Notes under the pieces: generated by a model
Told to the model about the DNA's origin: nothing
Database searches by the model: none
Seen by the model: the letters and a program-made list of their open reading frames with translations, nothing else
Shown here: piece by piece, positions 1 to 6,921 of the stretch
Layout: each line of letters opens with the position of its first letter
Position numbering within the stretch: the first letter of the stretch is position 1
NCBI GenBank assembly: GCA_030679615.1
Contig: JAUXSJ010000190.1
Location: 1-6,921, forward strand
Origin: Parachlamydiaceae bacterium
Lineage (GTDB): Bacteria > Chlamydiota > Chlamydiia > Chlamydiales > Parachlamydiaceae
Reading direction: 5' to 3'
DNA: 6,921 nucleotides
Made by a program: the position numbers and the translations under genes

Positions 1-60
1 TCAGGCCGGGACGGCCTGACTACGCAAGAGGCCACACTCTAGAACGACATCTCTTTGTGT
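1..60. other. GC-rich edge fragment with short perfect hairpin
   Basis: This stretch is visibly GC-rich while the rest of the window is AT-rich. Positions 1-7 (TCAGGCC) and 13-19 (GGCCTGA) form a perfect 7-bp stem with a 5-nt loop. On the plus strand a frame is open from position 3 to a stop at 63-65 (last residues GHTLERHLFVL), which could be the tail of a gene entering from the left, but 20 codons are too few to judge. On the minus strand the hairpin lies about 110 nt beyond the amidase stop codon and could act as its terminator; whether a U-run follows lies outside the window. It may also be the edge of a mobile or repeated element. Confidence 0.3.
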
Positions 61-127
61 TATAAAAAATTAGCGACTTTATAGTTTTAATACACTAAAA
101 ATCACTGCAACAGATCTACGCAACAAA

Positions 128-1489
128 TCAACCCATTTTCAATTTTGAAAAAATCCAACTAACATAACCAGCTGGATCTTCTTTTAATTTATTTTTCGGT
201 ATAGCGCTATTTAACTGATTATTCATAGGAATAGACCATTTTTTATTTTGATCTCTTTCAAGCTTGGGATGATAAATAACAAGACTATTTCTTTCTGTGT
301 TTGTAAAATCTAAACATTTAAGATCAACGGAAAACCAGTCTTCAGCGGTCGCCGTCTGATAAAACAATTGAAGGTTTGCAATATCTGTAATTGTTTTCCA
401 GTGGGTGCGATCATAATCATGATTTTTATCTGCCCATGCTAACTTTATTCCCTTAGGTACTTCCAAGGACCCTAAAATTTGCATCGCCATTTGAATTTCG
501 CAACCTTTTTCTATTTTTACATTCTGAAGAAGCTTTCCACCGCGTACAAAACGAGATTGCGTGCTCCAATCACCTGGCAATCCTTGCATTCCCGTTCCAG
601 GATATGTTGAGCCAGGCGCAAATCCTGTATTTAATGAATCATATTCATGAAATGTTTCTAATTGCTCAGGAAACGGAGGATCATTTGTAAGCATACCAAG
701 AGGATTATCATACATATTAAGCTGGCCATCTACATATTCAACCACTAGACTCTCACCATTCTTATCATGAAAAGCAAAATGAAAAGCAGGGACTCCTATT
801 GGAAAAATTGTATCACCCCATACATACACATTTGAAAGAGACTGCTTGACATCGTCAATGGTCGCACAAGTACCCAAAAGCCATACGGGAAAATCGCTGA
901 CAGCCATGGCTCTATCCATTTGATCTTTTGGAACAGTTTGATATTCTGTTGCTTCTAAAGTTAGAGATGAATAAGAAAGTCCTTCAGTATTAATACCTTC
1001 GATAACGTTACCACAATTATTTTCATCACCAAAACCAGTGATGCCAACAAATCCATATTTGGAAGTCCATTTAAAAGAACTGTTTCCATCTGGATCCTTA
1101 CTAGTTAACTGCTCACCTACAGGAAACTTTACTAAATAAGAAAAAATTGGCATTGGGAAATCAAGCGTTCTACCCGCCACAAGACTTTTGGCTAGAAAAA
1201 ATTCCGAGCAACATTCCCATATTCTATTAAATTTTTCATTTGACGCTTGAATTTTTGGTTTTTTTACCCATTCATTAAGATTATAAGCACTCATTAATCG
1301 ATTCATCGCAAGTAAATGAATATTTTCTAATATTGTCATACTTGTAATTGTCCATTCTCTAGGTCTGGATGCAAACCAAAGAGCTAAACCACCAATATTT
1401 TGATTAATCATATTTTTAGCTTTAATCATTTGAGAAAAAGGCCAAGTCACTGTGTTATTTTGAATTGGAAAAGATCTAATTGTAGACAT
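128..1489 (-). CDS. Choloylglycine hydrolase family (linear amide C-N) hydrolase
   Basis: Ntn-hydrolase of the bile salt hydrolase / penicillin V acylase family, which hydrolyses linear amide bonds using an N-terminal-type cysteine nucleophile. With the start at 1489 (453 aa), Cys94 (ECCSEFFL) fits the nucleophile, followed by GRTLD with Arg107 and Asp110. The family blocks GINTEGLSY (165-173), DNPLGMLTNDPPF (261-273, Asn269) and LPGDWSTQSRF (304-314, Arg313) follow in order, so all expected catalytic positions are present. Unusually, about 93 residues precede the Cys and no signal peptide is visible; this segment would have to be removed if the Cys must become N-terminal. A longer reading from ATG 1552 adds 21 residues. 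I prefer 1489 because GGGGG lies 4 nt upstream, because the context GGTTTTATG matches that of the gene at 5693, and because a TATAAT at 1556-1561 would put the transcript start at or after the 1552 ATG. The substrate is unknown; bile salts are unlikely for an amoebal symbiont, and N-acyl amides or acyl-homoserine lactones are possible. Confidence 0.88.
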   Translation of the reverse strand: MSTIRSFPIQNNTVTWPFSQMIKAKNMINQNIGGLALWFASRPREWTITSMTILENIHLLAMNRLMSAYNLNEWVKKPKIQASNEKFNRIWECCSEFFLAKSLVAGRTLDFPMPIFSYLVKFPVGEQLTSKDPDGNSSFKWTSKYGFVGITGFGDENNCGNVIEGINTEGLSYSSLTLEATEYQTVPKDQMDRAMAVSDFPVWLLGTCATIDDVKQSLSNVYVWGDTIFPIGVPAFHFAFHDKNGESLVVEYVDGQLNMYDNPLGMLTNDPPFPEQLETFHEYDSLNTGFAPGSTYPGTGMQGLPGDWSTQSRFVRGGKLLQNVKIEKGCEIQMAMQILGSLEVPKGIKLAWADKNHDYDRTHWKTITDIANLQLFYQTATAEDWFSVDLKCLDFTNTERNSLVIYHPKLERDQNKKWSIPMNNQLNSAIPKNKLKEDPAGYVSWIFSKLKMG

Positions 1490-1493
1490 AAAA

Positions 1494-1498
1494 CCCCC
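1494..1498 (-). promoter_or_regulatory. Ribosome binding site deciding the amidase start
   Basis: On the minus strand GGGGG is followed by TTTT and the ATG at 1487-1489. The upstream ATG at 1550-1552 has no purine-rich site before it. The same GGTTTTATG context precedes the gene starting at 5693. This favours the shorter amidase. Confidence 0.45.
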
Positions 1499-1555
1499 AA
1501 AAATAGTTTCATATCTTTTTATCAAGTTTTTATTTTTGTGGCAATTTAACATCTA

Positions 1556-1561
1556 ATTATA
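1556..1561 (-). promoter_or_regulatory. Possible -10 box for the amidase gene
   Basis: A perfect TATAAT reads on the minus strand 67 nt upstream of the preferred amidase start. No good -35 box lies 16-18 nt further up, so it rests on the -10 match alone in AT-rich DNA. If used, transcription would begin near 1549 and give a leader of about 60 nt. Confidence 0.3.
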
Positions 1562-1605
1562 AATATCAGTAATCAAAACAGATTTTTGTTTAGATAAAAA
1601 AATCC

Positions 1606-2053
1606 ACAAAATCGAATCAGGGACCTCTGCCTTGACATTTGGAGTGTGAAGGAAGGAGCCTTACAGTTAGACACATCTTTTTGTTGACAACACTTAACGT
1701 TTTTTGCAAAACAATAATATTTAGTGATTACTGAGTCCGATAGACCGTTATTACTCAAATCAATTTAACGAAGAGGCGGGGAAGCGGGGAGACGCAGAGA
1801 AGAACATTTAAATAATATAATTATAAACGTTTTCTCTGCGTCTCCCTGTCTCCCCGCCTCTGCGTTAAATTGTTTTCGAGAAGTAACAGGTCTATCGAAT
1901 TACAAAACAATTGTTAATCAAAGTTGTTGTGAACAAAAAGATGCGTCCATCTGTAAGGTCAGCGCCTTCGTACTCCAGAATGTATTCAGAGGATTCGCAG
2001 ACCCTTGTTTTGAATATTAATGTTGAGACAATGGTTAATTTTTGCGATTTTGT
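1606..2053. repeat. Large degenerate inverted repeat around a palindromic core
   Basis: Outside the core at 1761-1872, the two flanks still match in inverted orientation. The 28-nt block 1659-1686 matches 1931-1958 at 24 of 28 positions. GGTCTATCG at 1889-1897 mirrors 1738-1746, and ACTCCANAATGT-like blocks occur at 1635-1645 and 1972-1983. A 9-nt block (CGATTTTGT) at 1606-1614 and 2045-2053 may mark the outer ends but could be chance. Small indels separate the blocks. Read outward, both arms can be translated in the same frame with shared CCxQKDxSxCK residues, but differences fall at all codon positions and neither arm has a credible start, so I treat this as a DNA or RNA repeat or a gene relic. 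It fills most of the 600-bp gap 1553-2151; I see no RNA gene there. Confidence 0.65.
1761..1872. repeat. Palindromic element with octamer-unit arms
   Basis: Positions 1761-1802 pair with 1831-1872 at 37 of 42 positions, with a 28-nt AT-rich loop. The arms are GC-rich and resolve into 8-nt units: AACGAAGA, GGCGGGGA, AGCGGGGA, GACGCAGA in the left arm, and AACGCAGA, GGCGGGGA, GACAGGGA, GACGCAGA in the right arm read inverted. As RNA from either strand it would fold into a very stable hairpin. It resembles dispersed intergenic repeats found in many environmental bacteria. It has no coding potential of its own. Confidence 0.85.
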
Positions 2054-2095
2054 ATAAGTTGACAAATTGACTGAACAATCAGAGATTATTTAAGA

Positions 2096-2118
2096 CCCAG
2101 CACATTAGATGTGCTGGG
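2096..2118 (-). terminator. Hairpin terminator after the acidic protein gene
   Basis: CCCAGCACA (2096-2104) and TGTGCTGGG (2110-2118) form a perfect 9-bp stem with a 5-nt loop, 33 nt beyond the stop codon at 2152. On the minus strand it is followed by TCTTAAATAATC, not a clean U-run, so intrinsic termination may be partial or the hairpin may mainly protect the 3' end. It marks the likely end of the gapA-containing transcript. Confidence 0.65.
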
Positions 2119-2151
2119 ATGAATGAAGGACCAAATTAAAATAAAATACAC

Positions 2152-3321
2152 TTAATTTTCAGGCGAAAAATGCGTGTTTTCTTCTTCAGAATGATGAGGC
2201 TGTTCTTTAAGATGTGGATTTAAATCCTCGTGATGTTCACTTATTAAAACTTCTTTATCAATTTCTTGAGTTTCCTCTTGTTGAACCTCTGGAATATCAT
2301 TGTTTGAAATTTCTTTATTTAAATCATCTTCTTTTGGAATGTCATTTTTCTCTTCATTGAATGAATAATTAAACACACTTTCATGCGTTTTTTCTTCCTC
2401 TTCAAACAAAGGTAACGCAGCTTCTGTATCAAACTTCAACATGGATTCATCAGTATCTAAAAGATCGTCTGAAGGATGAAAAGCTTCTTCGGCATGTTCT
2501 TCGGTTTCTGAATAATCATGATTCACATTAGTTATAGATTCATTTATTGGTTCGAATTGCGCCTCTTCCTCGTTAAGAAGTTCATCAACTTTATCATGTG
2601 GCTTATACTGATCTTCCTCAGAAAGAAAAAATGCTGTTTTAAACATTTCATTTTGCCGATATTGATTAATTGTTTCAGAAATCAATGTTGGAGGAGGCTG
2701 TAATAATGATGATAATACGCTCAAAGGTAATGTAGACGTGCGTTCCATAGAAGAAATTTGTTCACCTTCATTTTCAGAAGGAGCATTTTGTTGTTCTTCT
2801 ACAGAAGGACTTGAACCTTCTTGAATTTTTTCTTCAGTAACTGAGGTTTCTGCATTTTCATTTCCACGTTTTTTACGATAATTTCGGCGTCTGTCACGTT
2901 TTTTATCTAGGCGAATTTCCGAAGCAGCGTCACCTTCAGTTTTTTCACTTTCTTTAGCAGTATCAGGTTCTGATTTAGATTCTTCTTGAATTGCATGTGA
3001 AGATTTTTCAATTTCTTTTGTAGATCCTTTAATCTGCCCATCTCTACCGCCACCGATTTTAATCGAGCGATCTTGAGTCACGTTTTTTAAGACCATACGA
3101 GCTTCTTTCACTTCTAGTACTTCAAAATCTGAAACTGGAGCTAAAAAAGCTTTAGGTCTTTCTAATGAACGAAAAAAAAAGGCTTGGCCAAAGGAAACGA
3201 CTTCCACTGCATCGACTAAATATTCTTCTTGACCAGTATTCTTAGTACTTCTAACAACAAGTTTACATCCCTCTTTTGGGGTAATAATCGTTTCTATAAT
3301 TGGTTCTCGAGTAAAATCCAC
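2152..3321 (-). CDS. Acidic low-complexity protein, chlamydial CT504-like
   Basis: This is a 389-aa protein of unknown function. Residues 1-80 form a compact, hydrophobic/charged, probably beta-rich domain (EEYLVDAVEVVSFG, then FFFRSLERPKAFLAPVSDFEVLEV). I recognise this domain from memory as the protein encoded beside gapA in Chlamydia, and the same neighbourhood holds here. Residues 81-195 are Lys/Glu/Ser-rich with a basic patch at 137-153 (DKKRDRRRNYRKKRG), which could bind nucleic acid. Residues 198-214 (LPLSVLSSLLQPPPTLI) are an isolated hydrophobic motif. Residues 240-389 are strongly Glu/Asp-rich and end His-rich, and are probably disordered. There is no signal peptide or membrane segment. 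The start is GTG: an in-frame TGA lies 6 nt upstream and GGATGA gives a plausible ribosome site. It lies 71 bp after gapA on the same strand with no clear terminator between, so co-transcription is likely. Confidence 0.85.
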   Translation of the reverse strand: MDFTREPIIETIITPKEGCKLVVRSTKNTGQEEYLVDAVEVVSFGQAFFFRSLERPKAFLAPVSDFEVLEVKEARMVLKNVTQDRSIKIGGGRDGQIKGSTKEIEKSSHAIQEESKSEPDTAKESEKTEGDAASEIRLDKKRDRRRNYRKKRGNENAETSVTEEKIQEGSSPSVEEQQNAPSENEGEQISSMERTSTLPLSVLSSLLQPPPTLISETINQYRQNEMFKTAFFLSEEDQYKPHDKVDELLNEEEAQFEPINESITNVNHDYSETEEHAEEAFHPSDDLLDTDESMLKFDTEAALPLFEEEEKTHESVFNYSFNEEKNDIPKEDDLNKEISNNDIPEVQQEETQEIDKEVLISEHHEDLNPHLKEQPHHSEEENTHFSPEN

Positions 3322-3392
3322 GTCACTTCATCCATTTGTTAAATTTTATTCATTGTAATTTGATCTTAACTAGGATTAGTTTACTCCTCTTT

Positions 3393-4418
3393 TTATTTCA
3401 AAGCAAACTTCCTTTCATGGGAATACATGAAAATAATCAAGTCAACAACTCTCGCTGCGTATCCCATTTCATTATCATACCATGCCATTAACTTGTAAAA
3501 TCTTTCATTTAAAGCAATCCCGGCTTCTTTATCAAAAATACATGAGTAAGTACTCCCAATAAAATCGCTTGAAACTACTTGCTCGTCACAATAAGACATA
3601 ATCCCTTTCATTGAATGCTCGGAGGCTTCTTTCATTGCCTGACAAATGGCTTCATAAGTGGTTGGTTTAGATAAACATACTGTTAAATCGACAATTGAAA
3701 CATCAACTGTTGGAATCCTCAATGCCATTCCTGTTAATTTTCCTTTCACTTCAGGTAAGCATAGTGAAACTGCTTTTGCAGCGCCTGTTGAAGAAGGAAT
3801 AATATTTTGAGATGCAGTCCGACCACCTCGCCAATCTTTTTTTGAAGGACCGTCAACTGTAGGTTGTGAGGCTGTCATTGAATGCACTGTCGTCATGAGA
3901 GCTTCTTCGATTCCAAAATTATCTAAAAGCACTTTTGTTAAAGGCGCTAAACAATTTGTAGTACACGAAGCATTTGAAACAATATAATCTTTTTCTGGAT
4001 TATATTTTTGTTCATTGACACCCATGACAAAAGTAGGGATATCACCTTTACCTGGCGCTGTAATAATTACCCGCTTTGCCCCAGCAGCTAAATGAGCATT
4101 AGATCCTTCAACTGAAGTAAAGTGCCCTGTTGACTCAACAACATAATCAATATTTAATTCCTTCCAGGGAAGTAAACTTGGATCTTTTTCGCTAAATACG
4201 GCTATTGGATGTCCATTAACAATAATAGATTTTTCATCTGATTTGATATCTCCTTCAAATTTTCCATGAGTAGAATCATATTTAAGTAAATAAGCCAAAT
4301 TATCAGGAGGGACAATATCATTGACGGCGATAATATTGATATCATTTCTATGACTAGCCAAACGACAGACTAATCGTCCAATTCTTCCAAAACCATTAAT
4401 TGCAATATTTACCGCCAT
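3393..4418 (-). CDS. gapA: Glyceraldehyde-3-phosphate dehydrogenase
   Basis: Cytosolic glycolytic enzyme converting glyceraldehyde 3-phosphate, NAD+ and phosphate to 1,3-bisphosphoglycerate; it normally acts as a homotetramer. The 341-aa length is normal for the family. The Rossmann motif INGFGRIGR spans residues 7-15, and Asn33-Asp34 fits NAD rather than NADP preference. The active-site signature ASCTTNCLAPL gives nucleophile Cys152, and His179 in TTVHSMT is the general base. The GPSKKDWRGGR loop (190-200), Arg234 in LRIPT, and Asn316 in WYDNEMGY are the expected phosphate and nicotinamide contacts. All key residues are intact. The start ATG is preceded by AGAGAGG at 7-nt spacing. The upstream 114 bp carry two copies of a dyad that may control it. 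In Chlamydia gapA sits beside the ribosomal protein/rpoA cluster (from memory); here the upstream neighbours are unknown proteins, suggesting rearrangement or insertion. Confidence 0.98.
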   Translation of the reverse strand: MAVNIAINGFGRIGRLVCRLASHRNDINIIAVNDIVPPDNLAYLLKYDSTHGKFEGDIKSDEKSIIVNGHPIAVFSEKDPSLLPWKELNIDYVVESTGHFTSVEGSNAHLAAGAKRVIITAPGKGDIPTFVMGVNEQKYNPEKDYIVSNASCTTNCLAPLTKVLLDNFGIEEALMTTVHSMTASQPTVDGPSKKDWRGGRTASQNIIPSSTGAAKAVSLCLPEVKGKLTGMALRIPTVDVSIVDLTVCLSKPTTYEAICQAMKEASEHSMKGIMSYCDEQVVSSDFIGSTYSCIFDKEAGIALNERFYKLMAWYDNEMGYAARVVDLIIFMYSHERKFALK

Positions 4419-4425
4419 TTTGAAA

Positions 4426-4432
4426 CCTCTCT
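4426..4432 (-). promoter_or_regulatory. Ribosome binding site of gapA
   Basis: AGAGAGG on the minus strand ends 7 nt before the gapA ATG. It is the best Shine-Dalgarno match in the window and fixes the gapA start. Confidence 0.7.
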
Positions 4433-4444
4433 AATTTTATAAAT

Positions 4445-4513
4445 ATGATGATCATCATCTTAATGAGTATAAATTTTCATAGATATAAAATTTTATAAAA
4501 AGATGACCATCAT
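4445..4513. promoter_or_regulatory. Twin dyad, candidate operator of gapA
   Basis: ATGATGATCATCAT at 4445-4458 is a perfect 14-bp palindrome. A second copy at 4500-4513 (AAGATGACCATCAT) differs at two positions. The centres are 55 bp apart, close to five helical turns. A possible minus-strand -10 box TATACT (4466-4471) lies between them, with no good -35; an alternative -10 TAAAAT lies just downstream of the first dyad. Together this resembles a two-site repressor operator. The distal copy is followed on the minus strand by TTTTT and could instead be a weak terminator for the gene ending at 4533. Confidence 0.4.
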
Positions 4514-4532
4514 TTTAAAATAAGAAATTGCC

Positions 4533-5693
4533 TTAAAAAAGAGAGTTTTCTTTAACTTTTACAAGTGTTAGATTTAAACCCTTCTTATCATTTACTGCTG
4601 CCTGATAAATTTGGATATTTTTAAGAATTTGTTGTTCTGTTTCCGAACCAATACTGTACTGATCTAACTCTTCAGCAAATACAATTCGTTGTAAATGCGT
4701 GCGAAAACCATCCAGTGCAATTAAAGTTTTTTGACCTAAAACAATTTCATTTTCGTATTGGTGATTAATGCTATTGTCATAAAAACGATAAATTTTTTCT
4801 GAACCCTCGTTTATAGATTCAACAACAGGCAACGAGTGAAAAAGATAGCATATTTTCAGTATTTGATCAAAATCATTACATTTAATATTATATTTTATAT
4901 ATTTTTGTTCGTATCTTGGCTTTACATCATTATTGTATTGTAATTCAAATTCTTTATATAATTTAATAAATGATTCAATAATATCTTTTTTATTTAATTT
5001 TTTTTCGTCATTTATTTCAATCATTAATTTACCAAACTTGTCTACATGTTCTTCAATTTTAGGGCGAATTTGATACCAATATTCTTTATGATCATATAAC
5101 CCACCGGCTTTCTGTTCAGGATAGACCAATTTTCTAATCGACGTTAATGCAGCAAGAAAATTTAAGGATATTATTACAAAACTATCATTATCTAAATCAC
5201 TTAATTCACCAAATCCATAACATTCATAAACATGAGACTCTTTTATGCTTTCTAAATTAACAGGAATTGCTACATTAATAGCTTCTACTTCAGAATTAAC
5301 TTCAATAGTTTCTACTTCAAAATTACCTTGATTTTCATTAGGATGAAGTGCTTCATTGTCACAGAGTTTATCATTTTTTGAGGAATTTATTCCTATCTTG
5401 CTAGAAAAACCGTTAATAGCGTTGTTAAAATTAACTTTTGAAACGACATCGTTGTTTTGAGAATTGTCTGTTTTTAAATTACTATTTTCAATCTTCTGCT
5501 TTCTTTGAAAATTAATATTTTCTTTTAAATATTTTAAGCATCGATAAGCGACATAAGAAACTACAAAAATAGAACCTATAATTACAGTAGTGACAAATTT
5601 TCTCCCTGCAAAAAAAGAAATTTTTTCTGCGATCATAGACGAAATAAATTTTTTTTGATTCTCTAAATTGACAAGATTCATCATTGAATTCAT
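4533..5693 (-). CDS. Membrane-anchored protein of unknown function
   Basis: I do not recognise a named family in this 386-aa protein. A single hydrophobic helix at about 33-50 (FVTTVIIGSIFVVSYVAY) is flanked by Lys/Arg on both sides, so it is a likely membrane anchor rather than a cleaved signal peptide; orientation is unclear. Residues 60-150 are an Asn/Ser/Glu-rich, low-complexity linker. Residues 165-370 form a helical domain with NFLAALTSIRKLVYP (178-192), KEYWYQI, FDQILKICYLFHSLP (275-289) and ILKNIQIYQAAVN (356-368). These blocks have counterparts in the same order in the gene at 5995-6921, so the two look like diverged paralogues. The start is ATG with AAAGG 4 nt upstream and a reasonable promoter at 5734-5762. 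An A8 run spans codons 13-15. A secreted or inclusion-membrane role is possible for a chlamydia, but the bilobed hydrophobic domain typical of Inc proteins is absent. Confidence 0.85.
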   Translation of the reverse strand: MNSMMNLVNLENQKKFISSMIAEKISFFAGRKFVTTVIIGSIFVVSYVAYRCLKYLKENINFQRKQKIENSNLKTDNSQNNDVVSKVNFNNAINGFSSKIGINSSKNDKLCDNEALHPNENQGNFEVETIEVNSEVEAINVAIPVNLESIKESHVYECYGFGELSDLDNDSFVIISLNFLAALTSIRKLVYPEQKAGGLYDHKEYWYQIRPKIEEHVDKFGKLMIEINDEKKLNKKDIIESFIKLYKEFELQYNNDVKPRYEQKYIKYNIKCNDFDQILKICYLFHSLPVVESINEGSEKIYRFYDNSINHQYENEIVLGQKTLIALDGFRTHLQRIVFAEELDQYSIGSETEQQILKNIQIYQAAVNDKKGLNLTLVKVKENSLF

Positions 5694-5733
5694 AAAACCT
5701 TTAAACGTGTTTAATTGACTTTAATATCTTAAT

Positions 5734-5762
5734 AAGATACAAAATATATTTTTTAAAATCAA
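5734..5762 (-). promoter_or_regulatory. Candidate promoter of the 4533-5693 gene
   Basis: On the minus strand TTGATT (5757-5762) and TATCTT (5734-5739) are separated by exactly 17 nt, each matching the sigma-70 consensus at 4 of 6 positions. Transcription would start near 5727, giving a leader of about 34 nt that contains the AAAGG ribosome site. Confidence 0.4.
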
Positions 5763-5830
5763 CTTATTTTTAATGAATTGTATGATTGATATTTAGAAAA
5801 ATCATCTTTTTTTCTATTTGAAATTATTTA

Positions 5831-5960
5831 TTTTATCCTTATATCCTTATATCGTTATATCGTTATATCGTTATATCGTTTCCATCGTTAATTTCATTTT
5901 TAAATAGCTCGAATCTAGAAGCAAAATTAACGATGGTAACGATATAACGATATAACGATA
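5831..5960. repeat. Octamer tandem repeat forming a long hairpin
   Basis: TTATATC(C/G) repeats in tandem from 5839 to 5878 (five units, plus a degenerate one at 5831-5838). Positions 5858-5894 then pair with 5924-5960 at 36 of 37 positions, because the right side carries the complementary TAACGATA units. The inner stem is CCATCGTTAATTT (5882-5894) with its complement at 5924-5936; the loop of 29 nt is 5895-5923. The near-perfect pairing in otherwise drifting AT-rich DNA implies recent insertion, gene conversion or selection on the hairpin. It occupies the centre of the 301-bp gap 5694-5994, 35 nt beyond the stop codon at 5995, where a transcript from that gene would enter it; outside it and the promoter I see nothing else in this gap. 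Confidence 0.9.
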
Positions 5961-5994
5961 AAGATTTAATTTGAATTAGTTATTTGCAACTTAG

Positions 5995-6921
5995 TTAATT
6001 AGTTGAATTTTTTTGTGAATTTAAACAGGCTTCAAAATAAGTATTAACAGTGATTTTAAGCTTATTTTCAAAGTCTGAAGATAAGATATAATTTTGATTT
6101 AACAAATTATCCTTTAATACTCTGTTATAATTTGATATATTATTTTTAATACTGTCATCTAAGCAATCAGCGTTCTTAAAATAATCAGGATCATTAATTG
6201 AACCATTTGTTATTTTTGGTAATGCAAAATAAAAATACATTACTTTTAAAGTCTCTTGAAAATCTATTTTAGAAATACGGTCAATTTTATAATTGAGTTT
6301 ATTCTTTTGTGTATTCTTCTTTAAATTTTTACATTCATTTTTTAACTTTTCAATCGTTATTTTTTTATTAAATAAAGAAGGGAATTTCTTTAGTAAATTT
6401 ATTAATTTATCTTTATTATATTGATCCTTTGTACTTTCTTCAATAACACCGTTTATTAATAAATCAATAGCCGCTTTCTCCTTTGAAATTAAAGTGTCGT
6501 ATTGTTCATTATTTATTCCCCATTGAAGATTCCATTCTATTCCATAAACATGGTTTTTTAATTCATCAAAAGCACTAATTACTGCATTAATTGTTTTAGT
6601 AAAATATAATCCTTCTAAAGATCTTAATTCCTCAAAATTATCAAATTTTAAAACATAATGAGCATTTAGTTTTTCAGCATTTTTTTCATTTTCGTTTAAT
6701 GGACTAGTCAAAGACGTTTCTTCATTCTCAATCTGCTCTTTAAAATCTATTTTATCATCATTAATAAAAGACTCGTCAGAATTATCTTTGCTGTTCTTTA
6801 ATTCAACCTCTGATTCAAGCTTATTATTTAATTCAGACTGTGCAATATTTTCTGCTTCATTTTGTTCTGATGCATTATTTTCTTCATTACCTATTACAGG
6901 CTCATCAGAATTATCTTCGCT
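5995..6921 (-). CDS. Unknown protein, 5'-truncated at the window edge
   Basis: The frame is open without a stop from the right edge to the TAA at 5995, giving 308 visible residues; the true start is outside. An in-window TTG at 6709-6711 should not be taken as the start, because coding composition continues upstream. Visible residues 1-75 are Asn/Glu/Ser/Asp-rich low complexity with a repeated S(E/K)DNSDE motif. Residues 95-305 are a helical, Lys/Asn-rich domain with KTINAVISAFDELKNHVYG, FQETLKVMYFYFALP (221-235) and ITVNTYFEACLN (290-301). These line up with blocks of the next gene downstream (4533-5693), which has an N-terminal membrane helix, so a membrane anchor may also precede this part. 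No known family is recognised. The A/T-rich codon choice (AAA, AAT, ATT) matches its neighbour. Confidence 0.8.
   Translation of the reverse strand, partial: SEDNSDEPVIGNEENNASEQNEAENIAQSELNNKLESEVELKNSKDNSDESFINDDKIDFKEQIENEETSLTSPLNENEKNAEKLNAHYVLKFDNFEELRSLEGLYFTKTINAVISAFDELKNHVYGIEWNLQWGINNEQYDTLISKEKAAIDLLINGVIEESTKDQYNKDKLINLLKKFPSLFNKKITIEKLKNECKNLKKNTQKNKLNYKIDRISKIDFQETLKVMYFYFALPKITNGSINDPDYFKNADCLDDSIKNNISNYNRVLKDNLLNQNYILSSDFENKLKITVNTYFEACLNSQKNSTN
6772..6921 (-). repeat. In-frame repeat within the acidic linker
   Basis: The 21-nt segments 6772-6792 and 6901-6921 match at 19 of 21 positions and are 129 bp (43 codons) apart, encoding SKDNSDE and SEDNSDE in the same frame. The outer copy touches the window edge, so more units may lie beyond it. 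It suggests growth of the linker by in-frame duplication. Confidence 0.5.

Overview
The window looks like chromosome of an amoeba-associated chlamydia (Parachlamydiaceae, Protochlamydia-like). The base composition is AT-rich. A glycolytic gapA of chlamydial/enterobacterial type is followed by an acidic protein whose first 80 residues I recognise, from memory, as the family of the Chlamydia trachomatis gene next to gapA (CT504). There are also roomy intergenic gaps with palindromic repeats. The taxonomic assignment is inference and has not been checked by a search.

All five supported protein genes read on the minus strand. In the order of transcription (right to left) they are: a 5'-truncated gene of unknown function (5995-6921, running off the right edge); a 301-bp gap holding a near-perfect hairpin with octanucleotide-repeat arms; a membrane-anchored unknown protein (4533-5693) that appears to be a diverged paralogue of the first gene; a 114-bp gap with two copies of a dyad that may be the gapA operator; gapA (3393-4418); 71 bp later the CT504-like acidic protein (2152-3321), ending at a strong hairpin; a roughly 600-bp gap filled by a large nested inverted repeat; and a choloylglycine-hydrolase-family (Ntn) amidase (128-1489). 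The first ~60 bases are GC-rich, unlike the rest, and begin with a short perfect hairpin.

Functionally, gapA is the only certain housekeeping gene, and it probably shares a transcript with the CT504-like gene. The amidase and the two paralogous unknown proteins look like accessory, possibly host-interaction genes, but no sequence motif here fixes their substrates or partners.

The most unusual content is non-coding. Two unrelated intergenic palindromes both have arms built from 8-nt tandem units. The larger sits at the centre of a wider, more degenerate inverted repeat of about 300-450 bp whose two arms still share recognisable blocks.
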